Shown here in pieces: positions 53,902 through 64,000 of a stretch of DNA of 64,000 bases (the stretch's first letter is position 1; each line of letters opens with the position of its first letter). The DNA is from Drosophila miranda. Taxonomy: Eukaryota > Arthropoda > Insecta > Diptera > Drosophilidae. The notes under the pieces were generated by a model. It saw nothing but the letters and a program-made list of their open reading frames with translations. It was not told the DNA's origin and made no database searches. The DNA is taken from positions 19,471,657-19,535,656 of the forward strand of contig NC_046674.1 in assembly GCF_003369915.1 (NCBI RefSeq). The letters are read 5' to 3'. The position numbers and the translations under genes were made by a program.

Positions 53902-55405
53902 ATGCAGGGACTGTTCAGAGATCCGGCCCTCGACCGCCACTTCACTGGCCACTCGGGCACAATCACCCAGCTCCGCTTCAGCCCCGAAGGGTCTCAGATC
54001 GCGACGTCATCGTTGGACGGCTCTGTGATATTATGGAACCTGAAACAGGCGGCACGCTGCATTCGCTTCGGATCGCATTCATCGGCCGTGTATGGAGTGT
54101 CGTGGTCGCCAAAGGGCAATCTGGTGGCCTCCGCCGGCCACGACCGCACAGTGAAGATCTGGGAGCCCAAGGTGCGCGGCGTATCCGGTGAGTTTGTGGC
54201 CCACAGCAAGCCAGTGCGTAGTATCGACTTTGACCCGACCGGCCACATGATGCTGACAGCCTCCGACGACAAGTCCGTGAAGATATGGCGCGTGGCCAAA
54301 CGCCAGTTCCTCTCGTCGTTCAGCCAGCAGACCAACTGGGTGCGTGCCGCCAAATTCAGCCCCAACGGCAAGATGATTGCCACCGTGAGCGACGACAAAT
54401 CGCTGCGCATCTACGACGTCAACACTGGAGAGTGCACGCGCACCTTCACCGAAGAGCAGGGCGCCCCACGGCAGGTGGCCTGGCATCCGTGGGGCAACAT
54501 GGTGGCCGTGGCCCTGGGATGCAACCGCATCAAAATCTTCGATGTGGGCGGCAGCCAGCTGCTGCAGCTGTATGTGGTTCACTCGGCGCCCGTCAATGAT
54601 GTGGCTTTCCATCCCAGCGGAAACTTTTTGTTGTCCGGAAGCGATGACTGCACCATACGCATTCTGGATCTGCTGGAGGGCAGACCCATATATACACTGA
54701 CTGGCCATACGGGGGCCGTAAATGCTGTGGGCTTTTCCCAGGATGGAGAGAAGTTTGCCACTGGTGGCAACGATCGCCAGGTGAGTTGGGGCGGCTCATC
54801 CAATGGCTTTATGTGTAATCCCTCATTATCGATTGCAGCTGTTAGTTTGGCAGTCTAATCTGCACACCTACGATGCCTCCCAGTTCGAGGCCAAGTCTGC
54901 CCGGCTCTCCTCCAGCTGCGACACCAGTGTAGCCTCCGATTACCAGCAGAGCAACGCCAGCAGCACAGCCTTGTCGAACGACCACAGCATTCGCATCGAT
55001 ATGCGCGAGTCGCAGGCCTATCAGAGTTTGAACAAAAACTTCCAGGTGCTTGACAGTGAACACACAAAGCTACCACAGACACCAAAAAGTGCCAGCAAAT
55101 CTTCTTTGCCTTCTTCGGGTGGTCAGCCGCCGCTGTCGCCCGCCAAACTGGTGTCCAAGGAGTTGGACTTCAAGACTCACAGCACCAGTCCACGCTTTTT
55201 TTAGTTTACTAGCCTTACACTGACATTCCATCCGTAATTAAATTAAAGTCATAACCAGCCGAACCTTCCGCAGGTATTGGATGTTTCGTTTGATTCGGCG
55301 TCGGGCTGCTCCTGCGCCTGCTCTGCCCAGCTGGATGCGATAACGAGTCTGGTGAAGGAGCTTGATAAGCGTGTCCAACGATTAGAGGGGTTCTACTTGT
55401 CATGA
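53902..55405 (+). CDS. Poc1: Poc1, WD40 centriolar protein (two C-terminal isoforms)
   Basis: Exon 1 (53902-54780, 293 codons) encodes seven WD40 repeats starting with HFTGHSGTITQLRFSPEG; the last contains LTGHTGAVNAVGFSQDG. After a 58-nt intron, exon 2 begins at 54839 (LLVWQSNLHTYDASQ). Two ends are possible. Reading through exon 2 stops at 55202-55204 (414 aa, ending STSPRFF). Splicing from a weak donor at 55045 (CAG/GTGCTT) to 55274 gives an alternative tail ending KRVQRLEGFYLS, stop 55403-55405 (405 aa). That tail resembles the short C-terminal coiled coil of Poc1 proteins (LDAITSLVKELDKRV). Both versions continue with VLD after NFQ. Poc1 is a conserved centriole and basal-body component needed for centriole length and stability. 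Start context CAAACATG is good. Confidence 0.9.
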
Positions 55406-55595
55406 ATAGCTGCTTTATGGTTTATTATTAAGTATCAATTCCATTTATAAACATATGTTATTTGAAGTCAAACGGCGCGCCCAACAGCACGCTGTTAACA
55501 TAAACGTGCAGCTTACAGATTTCATAGAGAATGTCGCAAACCGATAACAGGGCCTTGGCAAGAAGTTCTCAAGTCCGTCGCTAATCGGAATACCA

Positions 55596-55601
55596 AATAA
55601 A
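55596..55601 (+). terminator. Poc1 long-tail polyadenylation signal
   Basis: AATAAA about 190 nt after the second stop and only 64 nt before the next gene's ATG. ATTAAA sites at 55237-55247 could serve the readthrough isoform. Confidence 0.5.
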
Positions 55602-55664
55602 CCAAACAAATTAAATTAAACTGGAGAAAGTGCCGAATAAGCTGCATGTAAACCTTTGAAAGCG

Positions 55665-56716
55665 ATGCGCAACTGGATGCCGGTCTTGTTCTGTGGCCTG
55701 GCCATACCCATTTCCTTGTTCATGTGGCTGGGCAACGTGGCCTTCTCGAAGATCTGGAACAATGCCTACGAAGGTGTGTAACTGAATGAACACTTAAGGA
55801 TGCAAAAGGTTATCTAATTGATTGATTGGCAGAGCCCCGGGTGATACCGCCTATGCGGTGGCTGTTTTCCACGCTGGCTCCCCTCACACTGATGACGGTG
55901 GCGCTGCGTCGACGCTCGGTTAGCCGGTCTGGAGCCGCTCTAGGCATTTTGGTGGCTTTTATACTGTCGGTAGCCAGCCATCCGTTCTTCGCCAGCCTGG
56001 TGGTCTTTTTCTTCAGCTCGTCGCGGTCCACCAAGTTCCGTGCACACATGAAACGACGGTTCGAGCACGACTTCAAGGAGGGCGAGGGACAGAGAAACTG
56101 GGTCCAGGTCCTGTGCAACGGTGGAATGGCCGCCCAACTGGCCCTGCTTTACCTCATCGACTGCGGCAGCGGCGAGCGGGCCATAGATTTTTCCAAAGAG
56201 TACCGCTCCAGCTGGCTGGGTATTGCCGTGATGAGCGCCTTTGCCTGCTGCAATGGGGACACATGGTCCAGTGAGCTAGGCAGCGTGCTCTCCCAGCGCG
56301 ATCCCATCTCCATCATCAGCTGGCGACGCGTGCCACGCGGCACCAACGGAGGAATCTCTCTGATCGGAGTCGTGGTTAGTCTGCTGGGAGGCTTCCTCGT
56401 GGGCTTCGGCTATTTTGTAACCGTCCGGTACACGGTGGAGGCCAAAATGCTGCTCGTAAGTCCACCTCAATGGCCTATAATCCTATTTGGCGGCATTGCC
56501 GGAATTTTTGGTTCGCTACTAGACTCCATCCTGGGCGGCATGCTGCAGTTCTCGGGCATCAATGAGCAAGGCCAGATTGTGGATGCCCCAGGCAAGGGTG
56601 TGCGTCATGTGAGTGGCCTCCGCATTCTGGACAACCACAGTGTCAATCTCATTTCCAGCATCATCACGGGCGTCACCATACCAGTCCTCGCTCTCAAGTT
56701 TTGGCCTGTGCGCTGA
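55665..56716 (+). CDS. CG10171: TMEM19/DUF92-family multi-pass membrane protein
   Basis: Two exons, 55665-55773 and 55833-56716, joined across a 59-nt intron, give 330 aa (human TMEM19 336 aa). The N-terminus has hydrophobic segment PVLFCGLAIPISLFMWLG, then about six more membrane spans, including APLTLMTVALRRRS, GALALGILVAFILSV-type helices near residues 70-110, ISLIGVVVSLLGGFLVGFGY and WPIILFGGIAGIFGSLLDSI. Family signatures seen are CCNGDTWSSELG and GTNGGIS. DUF92 proteins include enzymes of phytol and isoprenoid phosphate metabolism in plants, but the animal TMEM19 activity is not established. The gene sits 260 bp after the last Poc1 stop on the same strand. The CG number is from memory. 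Confidence 0.85.
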
Positions 56717-57471
56717 AGGAGGAGGCATCTGTTGCATGTTATTCATTCGGATCATATACTCCACACACATATATCTATTTTTGTAAAGCTTCCTAACCGC
56801 TTAGCGATTAACTCTAAAAAGACTTGTACCGATCGAAACGATGGACTCGAAAGAACAACGATAAGGATAGCCGCAGCGGGAGCACCGACCCATACGAAGC
56901 GACGCCAATGATGTTCCTGTTCACTTGATAAGTTTTATACCCGGTGGCTCCGCTACCACATCTACGCGCTAACTCATTCTTTCTCTCTCTCTTTTAATCG
57001 TGCAGTGTGAGAAACCTGTTGGGTTGGTGTTGTGATAAACGTGAGAGAGAGACAGATATAGCGGAAACAGATAAAATAATTCAAAACTCGCAAAAAAAAG
57101 GTCATTCGATCAGAAAGGCGATAAACGAAGGGCAAGAATTAACATTGCATCATAACTAGAAGACGTGGATCCTTTCTTTCTCTCATGACAAGTGCCAGCA
57201 AAATTCAGAGATATGGGGAGAGATCAGCACGAGAGAGAGAGAGATAGACAGAGAGCATGCAGCAGTCATCGCCTCCGATACCAATTCGGTTAAATAATTG
57301 TCAGGTTCACATCTATGTTGACTGAGTACTGGGTATAGAAGTAGCCCACGGCCCTTGCCGTGGCTGACAACGTTCCCGCTTGCTTGATCTTGTGGCATCC
57401 CCCTGCGGCTATCCGTCTATGCTTAACTTACAGTAAAAACTCTGATAAATGTTGCTGCAAACTAAATTTTA
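56717..57471. other. Spacer with dispersed repeat copy D
   Basis: There is no gene in this spacer. Most of it (56930-57340) is the dispersed repeat described separately; no clear AATAAA was found for the TMEM19-like gene. Confidence 0.6.
56930..57340 (+). repeat. Dispersed repeat copy D
   Basis: It shares with copy A the stretch CTCTCTCTTTTAATCGTGCA, the TTGGTGTT-GTGAGAGAGAGACAGAT block and the GATAAAAT-TTCAAAA block that follows. A second GAGAGAGA block lies near 57230. Confidence 0.6.
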
Positions 57472-58601
57472 TCAATCTCTCTGGACTTTATTGGCTCTCT
57501 TCAGTTTCTGGAGTTCTATGTTTCGCAGTAAATTGTTCGAAAGGGCACGCAGCGCCTCGCTGGACGGCACTGGTGCCTCACCATGAGCTGGCCTGGCGAA
57601 GCCGATGGAGAACTTAATCATAAGATCACCAATCGGGGAGTTGATGAACTGTGAGCCCGTCGAGATGGTTTTGAAAATGATGCGGCGTTTGTGCTGGTAG
57701 ACCTGAGGATCGCTGGGCAGACTGTTGGATGGATTCGGCAGTGGCCGGGGATTGGGACTGGGACTGGGATTGGCCTTGGGCCTTGGTATCGGGGTTGTCA
57801 GAGGTGGTGTCACCTCAATGGAGCTGGTGGTGGAAATGGTGGTTAGGTTCGCTGGCTTTGGGGTGGCTCTGGGTTGCGCTGAGGTCCTTGCTCGAGTGCT
57901 GCGCGGATGCGCTGTAGTACTGCGGCGTTTGTGGGGTCTACGGGTGGTGCTGGGACTGCTGGTTGATGGCTTCTGTGGCTGTGGCAATTGATAGCCTGTC
58001 TCGGTCTGCTCATCATCCTCGAGCACGGAAGCCGCATCTGGCTTCTCTTGATCGCTGTAGCCCAAATCCGTCCGATCCTCCCCATCTTCATAGTCATCAT
58101 CCACTTCCGCATCGTTCGGATGGCTGCTGGTGAAGAGAGGGGGTGGTCGATTAGGAGGCTGCTGATCTCGTCTATCCTGCTTCTCCCTATGCTCGTAGAC
58201 GGGGTCGTTGGGTCCTGTGGAGGCCAGGACTTGCTCCATTTGCTTCTGAAGTATCTCATAGAGCGGCGCACTCTGCTCATCCTCCAACAGCTCCACCGGC
58301 TCACTGGGCACAAACTGATTGTTGACATAGGCACTTCTGCCATCTAGGTCCTCGTCCACATCCAAGACATCCTCTTTCTGCGAGCGCGATTCCAATTCGA
58401 GTTGCTCAGGTGGTGGATGGGTTACAGTGACTTCTTCCGCTTGGTCTCCAGTTGGCGAAGCTCGGGCACTGACCAGGGCTGTGGAAGGGTGTATCTTAAA
58501 GGATCTCTTCGATCTTCGCCCAACCTTCGCGACTCACCTCCGCTTAGCAGGATCAGTAGCTGCAGTTTTGTGCTCCACATTCGGACTGTTCTGCCTCCCA
58601 T
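57472..58601 (-). CDS. Predicted secreted Pro/Ser/Thr-rich protein, unknown
   Basis: Exon 1 (58538-58601) and exon 2 (57472-58478) are joined across a 59-nt intron and give 356 aa. The joined start reads MGGRTVRMWSTKLQ followed by LLILLSGALVSARA, a clear signal peptide completed only by splicing; a second in-frame Met at codon 8 is also possible. Residues about 45-185 are acidic and Gln-rich. Residues about 190-280 are Pro/Thr/Ser-rich with TTRRP and PSPSPNP runs, mucin-like. The C-terminal 73 residues look ordered: RRIIFKTISTGSQFINS, then IGDLMIKFSIGFARP and a basic helix. I do not recognise the family. The ordered C-terminus shares a motif with the gene at 63076. Confidence 0.8.
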
Positions 58602-59344
58602 TGCAGTCGAATGACTTCTGTGCTCTGGTGGAGAGTCCCTCACAGTTTTTATAGGCGTCGTCTGGCGGCGGCTTGAGGCATCCATTGTCCATCCCACGCC
58701 CTCCCAATTAGGTTTAGTGCTGGGCTTCTAATGATGGCCCTATTCAGCTACTGATATCTTTGACGGTCAATCAGTTTATAGAACTTGTTTCCAGGGTCAA
58801 TGCACCTATCTAGAAATGCACTCTGCCTTTGACGAAGCTGCATCTGGCCATATATCGAATAAATGCTTGTTCCCTGGCCCTATGGAAATACCTCGCCCAA
58901 CGTACGGCTTGGTGCTAGAGTTGGTTCATCAAATCGTTGCTGGAAGCCATTCGAAGATCTCTATCCTTAAATATGTAATTTTGTTATAATTTTGTAAGCC
59001 TATTGTGCAAATAATTTGTGAGACATCGAATTGTATACTCTTTTAGAGGGTTTACAAATATTTTCAGCAGAAGAAAGTATCTGCGAAGTCTGTAAGTTTG
59101 TCTCTCTGTTTATTCGAAAACTATCTGGCGAAAACTTTGCATTCTATTCTATATAGTACATATATAATATGTATATTTTAGTAAAAGTATAACTTCCACA
59201 GAAATGATCGATCTACTAGATGGCTAGCCTTCCTTTCTGATTTTTATTTCATTTTTAAAATCGAAGTCCCTTTAAGTGTTTTTCTCAAATTATTTTATTT
59301 GTTTAAATTAAAATAAATATTAACTTTTAAGTGAGATTTTTCTT
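58602..59344. other. Intergenic spacer
   Basis: AT-rich from 58960 on, with no ORF or RNA gene seen. TTTATT on the plus strand near 59294 could be the poly(A) signal of the minus-strand gene that ends at 59345. Confidence 0.6.
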
Positions 59345-60393
59345 TTAAGCTACGGTATACTTGAGTCTATCGTTGTCGGCCTTGGGCTGGCTCTGTTCTG
59401 TCACTGGAGCGGCCTCAGCCATGGCGATCACCAAGGGTTTTGGGGATTGAGTGTCCTTCATGGGCATGGGTGGCACGGCAATCTCTTCGGAGGTCTTCAC
59501 GGGGGTTGATACGGCCACCGGGACAGGTTCAGGAAGTGAAGCTGCAACCGAAGGTGATGCCTCGTCTTCAACTGGTTTCTGGGGCAGGGGAAGAGCAATG
59601 GGCGAAATATTGTCTTCCTTCTCTTCGCTGCTGTCACTGCTGTCCTTCTCCTTCTCCTGCTTTTTCTTTTCCTCCTTCTCCTTCTCCTGGTTCATTTTCT
59701 CCACGGTGGCACTGTCACGGAAATAGGGCGAACTCCTGAACTTCTTGTCGGCACAGGCCGTTTCCTTGGGATAGGTTTGCTGGCAATCGGCATAGGCCAG
59801 CTCGGACCAAAGGCCATGGGAGCGGCACTTGGCCACGTTGAGCTTGCACTGATTGTAGAAGACGGCCACCTCATTGGCGGTCCTGCCGCACACTGGCTCG
59901 TACAGATCCACACAGTCGTCGTCGCAGAGGTACCCCTCCTGAAGGGACTGGGCAGCGCTGTTGATCGCCGCCGAGTTGGTGGCCTGGCAATCCTTCTGGC
60001 CCTGGTCGCAGCTGAACCAGGCAATGGGAATGGCCAGGAAGGGGGGACTCATCCGGCTGCTGCCCTGGGCATCGGCCTGAGGAGCGTAGGTGCGCTTCAC
60101 GTAGTAGCCGTGCTCCTCGGTGGATACCTGAGTGTTGCTGGCCAGGTCCGTGGAGCTGGACCACTTCGTCTTGGTCTTGGTCTTCTGGGAGTCGGACTTG
60201 TCATGGTGGTGGTGGTGGTCAGAGCCCTTGTGCTTGCGGCGCTTCGCCTCAATGGGAGCCACCTCCAGGAGCAGCAGAGCGGCCACTGAAAAAAGATGAG
60301 GGACAGTGTGGGGGTTGGATGCTGAGTCCTGCTTGACAGAGCCAGAAGCCTGGCGGACTTACCTAGAACGAAAACAGCCTGAATTGGTCTCAT
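59345..60393 (-). CDS. Secreted Kazal-type domain protein
   Basis: Exons 60363-60393 and 59345-60285 encode 323 aa. The spliced start MRPIQAVFVLVAALLLLEVA is a signal peptide, cleaved probably after EA near residue 24. A basic/His patch (HHHHH) follows. Residues 131-178 form a Kazal-like domain: CDDDCVDLYEPVCGRTANEV, then FYNQCKLNVAKC and a final Cys in YADC. A pair of Cys upstream (CDQGQKDC) could form an extra disulfide. Residues about 205-235 are a Lys/Glu-rich charged helix (EKEKEEKKKQEKEK), and the tail is Pro/Val/Ala-rich. Kazal domains usually inhibit serine proteases; here inhibitor activity is only inferred. The start is the ATG at 60393. Confidence 0.85.
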
Positions 60394-60439
60394 CTTATTT
60401 TGCACTTACGATCTGATCTGCTCAGCTGCTCGTCGCTAT

Positions 60440-60480
60440 AACAACTGATCGCATCTTCTGGCGAATGGCGGCTTAAGTAC
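60440..60480 (-). promoter_or_regulatory. Possible promoter of the Kazal gene
   Basis: On the minus strand TCAGTT (60443-60448) matches the initiator with +1 near 60446, and TACTTAAG lies at about -30 as a weak TATA-like box. The 5' UTR would be about 53 nt. Confidence 0.4.
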
Positions 60481-62009
60481 AGGCGTTCCGCACTTGGGGG
60501 GAATTCTTCTGGCCATCTACCGGTTTTTCTTCGTAAATCTTTTCATCTGCGGGCTTGTGTTTACACTTCGCGCAGTTCCGAGATATCCCCCCCGAGACAC
60601 GAACGAAAGTACGAAAAGATTTAGTGATTTTTTTCGTTGTTGGTGAAATTTTATGCAAGCTCTTGTGGTTGTCATTTATCAGCTTACCCTTTTGCACACA
60701 CACAAACACACTGGCCTGGACTGGCCTGATAATCATCTAGAATGCTCTCGCTTGGACCTGGAACTGGTTGTGTGTTTAACACCTTACTTGCCCTCCATTC
60801 GAACGCCCAGCCGTCCAGCCGCCCAGTCGGCCAGCCGTCCAGCCTCCAGCTCAGAAGATCAGCTTGTCTGCCTCTTGAGCCGGTTCTTCAAAATTGGGTC
60901 AATCTGGAAAGGTTCGGTGATCTTGTTTTATTTATTTTACCTTCTGTTTGTGGGGAGAGTTCTTTGGGTTTGAGTTTAGAGATTGCCGGCAGTGGCAACT
61001 GCATTTGCTTGCAGGAAATCCCCTCAGATCCAATCAAGCTCTGCTATTGTTTATTGTTGCCAGTGTGTTGATCTCTGATCTACTCCTATGTGAGAGAGCT
61101 CTTCCATCGCAGGTAATTGTAGTTTTAATTAGAGTGAAGCTTAAACTTGATTTCCAGCTGGAGGATAGACTTAGACATCATTTGGAGACTCCTCAGAGCA
61201 TTCTGCGAGAGGTCTCTGATCTGCCATGACCATCCATAATTGCACCTATCATTCCCTCACTCATCCAACTCGTGATCTCGCTGATCGGTGGCTTTCTTCG
61301 TCCACCCTCTCATTTCATTTGCTTTCTTGTTGATTTATTTATTTTTGATTTTTAATGGAAATGTTTTCAAAATTTCCCATTAGCATTAGAAAGTTGGGAT
61401 CTGTGTTTGATGGATGCATTGCCGGCCAGCCCGCCAGTCAGCCAGCCAGCCAGTTGGGGGCGATCTGATCGATGCCGGGCCGGACTACAAGCATGTCTAA
61501 TTACATAATTAAGGGCCCAATGACCGAACACCGAACACCCAAGGGGGCCTACTAAGTGATCTTGTAAGCAGTTTTGCATATCAGCAACAAAGCGCGGGCT
61601 TCGTTAATTTCTAGGGCAAACAGGGCTGAGCAGAGGCTGTCGGCGGGACAGATGCCCGAAATTTATGAAAGAAGTAACCAGAAAGAAACGCACACAAAAT
61701 TTAAATAAATGATTTCGGTTTCTTTGGTGCGTCAGTGTGTGTGTGTGTGTGTGTGGGTGTATGCGTGTGTGAAGGGTAAACAAAAGAAGTCCAACGAAAA
61801 GAAAACAAAATAAAGAAACAAGAAACGAACAGAAACCAGAGAAAGAGAGCTTCGGTTGCAGTAAAAGCGACTGGACAACGCTCTGTTTAGTCGCCAGACC
61901 CAGAGCCAGACTCGGAGCTCGCTGAGAGCGGAGCGGATCGGATCGTATGGGATGGCTTGGGATCGAAGGTGGAGCGCGCCTTGTTGATTTACTTTCATTT
62001 TGGTGGGGC
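60481..62009. other. Divergent intergenic region
   Basis: Separates the minus-strand Kazal gene from the plus-strand acidic-protein gene. Unique sequence with a GT repeat near 61735-61770; no coding frame accepted. It may hold shared regulatory sequence for the divergent pair. Confidence 0.55.
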
Positions 62010-62047
62010 TATAAAAAGCGAAAGCAAAGCGCTGGATTTGCTCAGAA
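62010..62047 (+). promoter_or_regulatory. TATA + Inr promoter of the acidic-protein gene
   Basis: TATAAAAA begins at 62010, and an initiator-like TCAGAA lies at 62042-62047 with +1 near 62044. The spacing is normal for a TATA promoter and predicts a 5' UTR of about 66 nt. Confidence 0.65.
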
Positions 62048-62109
62048 AGACCGCAAAACTGCAAAAGTCAACTGTTCGCCCACGGAAAAGAAACAAAAGG
62101 ATTAGCATT

Positions 62110-62954
62110 ATGGTTCGAGCCATCTACCTGTCCCTCGGTAAGCCATTGAACCTACCTACCTCCTGCAATGGAGTATGGAAATATGGAATGCCCCAACTAA
62201 TTCTCTTCTTCTCTCTGGTGCAGCTGCCTTAGTGGCCCTGGCCTGTGTGGCGAGTGCTGCCCCAGTGGCTGAGTCGGACATCGACACGAGCCTCGAGTAC
62301 CCTGCCTCGCGGCAGGTGGAGGTGGAGGAGGAGGAGGAACTGGTTCAAAACTCCAGTGCGGACAGCAGTGAGGAGCACGACGACGATGAGGATGTGCACA
62401 AGGTGGAGGAGGAGTCCAAGGAAGATGACGACGAAGAGAATGATGATGATGATGACGATGACGACGACTCCCTGATCAGAAGACGTCGCGATGTGGCCAC
62501 CACTGAGGAGACGCCCTCTGAAGCCGCCACAGAGACCCCCTCAGAGCTGGAGAAAGACCCCGACACTGTGACAGCCGCAGTGCCAGTGGCTCCCTCCCGC
62601 AAGCCAGTGCTCGTGCTCATCCGCGATGCCCTGAAGAAGGTCACCACAGATCTGCCCACCGCACAGGTGGCCAACAACGCTCTGCAGTACTTCCAGCAGT
62701 TCGAGCACTTCATCCAGCAGACCATCGAGCAGGTCATCGGCGATGACTACGATGACGATGATGAGACTCCGGCCACAGTCCTACCCAACACGGATGAGAA
62801 CAAGCAGCCCGAGGCGGAGTCCCCGCAGCAGAAACCCGAAAAGGATGCCGAGACTGCAGCTCCCGAGCCAGAGCCTGTCAAGCCTGTCAAGCCCGTGGAG
62901 CCGGTGGAGCAGCAAGTGACTGATGCCGCGACTCCTCTCAGCAATGCTGTCTAG
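62110..62954 (+). CDS. Predicted secreted, highly acidic protein, unknown
   Basis: Exons 62110-62137 and 62224-62954 (86-nt intron) give 252 aa. The start MVRAIYLSLAALVALACVA, followed by SAAP, is a signal peptide that exists only after splicing. Residues about 40-92 are dominated by Glu and then an Asp run. LIRRRRD near residues 93-99 is a strong furin-type site. After Ser/Thr/Glu-rich sequence comes a plausible amphipathic region (VLVLIRDALKKVTTDLP, then NALQYFQQFEHFIQQTIEQV), a second Asp cluster and a Pro/Glu/Val-repeat tail (EPVKPVKPVEPVEQQ). The Asp runs could bind calcium. I do not recognise the family. The open frame that starts at 62175 is intronic and not the real start. Confidence 0.82.
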
Positions 62955-63012
62955 CCAGAGCTCCGTCTTCAACTCTAGTTCCACACAAGTTTCTCAGCTA
63001 CTTTGTTTGTCA

Positions 63013-63035
63013 TTTATTTATTGTTAGCCATTAAA
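63013..63035. terminator. Overlapping convergent poly(A) signals
   Basis: ATTAAA at 63030-63035 serves the plus-strand acidic-protein gene. TTTATTTATT at 63013-63022 is AATAAA twice on the minus strand, for the gene ending at 63076. The two 3' UTRs therefore probably overlap. Confidence 0.55.
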
Positions 63036-63075
63036 GTTATGTTATAATGTATACGTAAGCACCGATGCTCGGATT

Positions 63076-63890
63076 TCAGAGGCTCGGGTAGTAGACGGAA
63101 GCGTGCCGATCCGGGCGCTCCTTTGCCGCATAGATATTGCTCTTCAGCTGACTGCGATGGCGGTTGGTGGTCCGCCTCTTGGGAGTCGTCTCGATCTGTT
63201 CCAGCAAACGATTGAAGTGGGAATTGGGCGCCTTCGTATGGGGGTTCTTCTTGTTCGCTGCTGCCGACCCAGAGGCTGACTTTCGCAGCTGATTGAGGGA
63301 CATCTGCTGGTCGCCAATGGTCAGAGTGAGGGGCAGCTTGCCGGCCGAGTTGATATATATAGGGATGGTTATGTAGATGGAAGAGCCACCGGTCTGGGGC
63401 ATTGCCATAGGTTCAGGCTTGGGCTGCTGTAAAGGGAATGAAGGATACACTTCAATAAAACAAGGATCACTGGAGTGGCGAGAGAGGTAGATATCACAGA
63501 GAAGAAGATCACTACCAATCGTCAGTGGGTCCCCGGGATTACACAGGATTAAACCATTTCATACCTGCTGCTTAGCGGGCTGCTGTTGTGGAGGAGGCTG
63601 CTGCTTAAGGAAGTGCAAGGGATTGGCATCCTCCCCCAGGCTGCTGTACTCATCGTCGGTCAACGCAGGCAGCCGATCGTTCGAGAAGTTGTTATCATCC
63701 TCCTCGATTTCATGGGCCTGCTTGGCCTTGGCCTTGGTCAGAGGAGAAGTCGAGCAGCCACGCGGCTTCGGAGTGCTCGAAGTGGTGGATGACGACTGGA
63801 GTAACGCCTCCAGTTTGAGGGCCTCCTGAGTGTCGTTCGAATAGGTGACATTCTGGGCTGAGCAGAGACTGGTAGAGCAGAGCAGTATGG
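63076..63890 (-). CDS. Predicted secreted Gln-rich protein, 5' end outside window
   Basis: Two exons are visible, 63565-63890 and 63076-63426, with phases 1-in and 0 between them; 225 codons plus stop. The first visible exon opens with AILLCSTSLCSAQ, the end of a signal peptide, so a small start exon must lie beyond 64000, as in the neighbouring genes. Next come a candidate N-glycosylation site (NVT), an acidic segment (EIEEDDNNF), a Gln/Pro run and an ordered-looking SIYITIPIYINSAGKLPLTL with TIGDQQMSL. The end is basic (TTPKRRTTNRHRSQLK). I do not recognise the family. Confidence 0.75.
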
Positions 63891-64000
63891 CTGAAAGGTT
63901 GTGGCAAAGAGCTGGATTAAATTATTCGTTGCGATATTTTATTTGATAAAATATTACAGCCCAACAGATTACAACTAGCTTAAAGTAAATGCCCAGTCCT

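Noticed and set aside
54079..54708. 209-codon minus-strand ORF opposite Poc1
   Set aside because: It is a shadow of the G/C-biased Poc1 WD40 exon.
62175..62223. Apparent ATG-initiated N-terminus of the acidic protein
   Set aside because: Upstream exon 62110-62137 with GTAAGC donor and CAG acceptor at 62223 gives a proper signal peptide; this segment is intron.

Overview
This is a Drosophila chromosome segment. The evidence is spliced fly-type genes with short GT-AG introns and orthologues of dyschronic (whirlin), TTC36, senseless, Poc1 and TMEM19 in one block, together with CAG/CAA-encoded Gln/Asn tracts and Inr/DPE and TATA/Inr core promoters. In D. melanogaster I place this block on 3L near 70A (Muller element D); that is from memory. 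Expanded introns and an abundant dispersed repeat suggest a species outside the melanogaster subgroup, possibly the obscura group, but I cannot fix the species.

Layout. 1-16530 (+): the 3' part of dysc, running from the end of PDZ2 through a harmonin-homology domain and PDZ3 to a Gln-rich tail, in 13 exons. It includes a 30-nt microexon and a 45-nt intron whose retention would give a second C-terminus. An antisense ORF lies in its 7.9-kb intron. 16531-22008: A-rich sequence, probably long 3' UTR plus spacer. 22009-29727 (+): a TTC36 orthologue of 185 aa whose first intron is 7.1 kb. That intron holds a decayed hAT transposon, a 2.6-kb foldback palindrome made of ~39-bp tandem units, and two copies of a dispersed repeat in opposite orientation around it. 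29728-40803: gene-free upstream region of sens, with a Tc1-like relic.

40804-46171 (+): senseless, with an Inr+DPE core promoter, four exons (575 aa), four C2H2 fingers and a 3' UTR carrying a miR-9a 8-mer site. 46172-53781: gene-free, with one dispersed-repeat copy. 53782-56716 (+): DRE-Poc1 (two alternative C-termini) followed closely by the TMEM19-family gene. 57472-end: four genes for predicted secreted proteins: a Pro/Ser/Thr-rich one (-), a Kazal-domain one (-), a very acidic one with a furin-like site (+), and a partial Gln-rich one (-) that continues beyond the window. I do not recognise their individual names.

No operon logic applies. dysc (synaptic and circadian scaffold) and sens (sensory-organ proneural cofactor) are the two regulated, intron-rich or desert-flanked genes. 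Poc1 and the TMEM19 gene are compact housekeeping-type genes. The right end is a run of small secreted-protein genes sharing a two-exon, signal-peptide-first structure.
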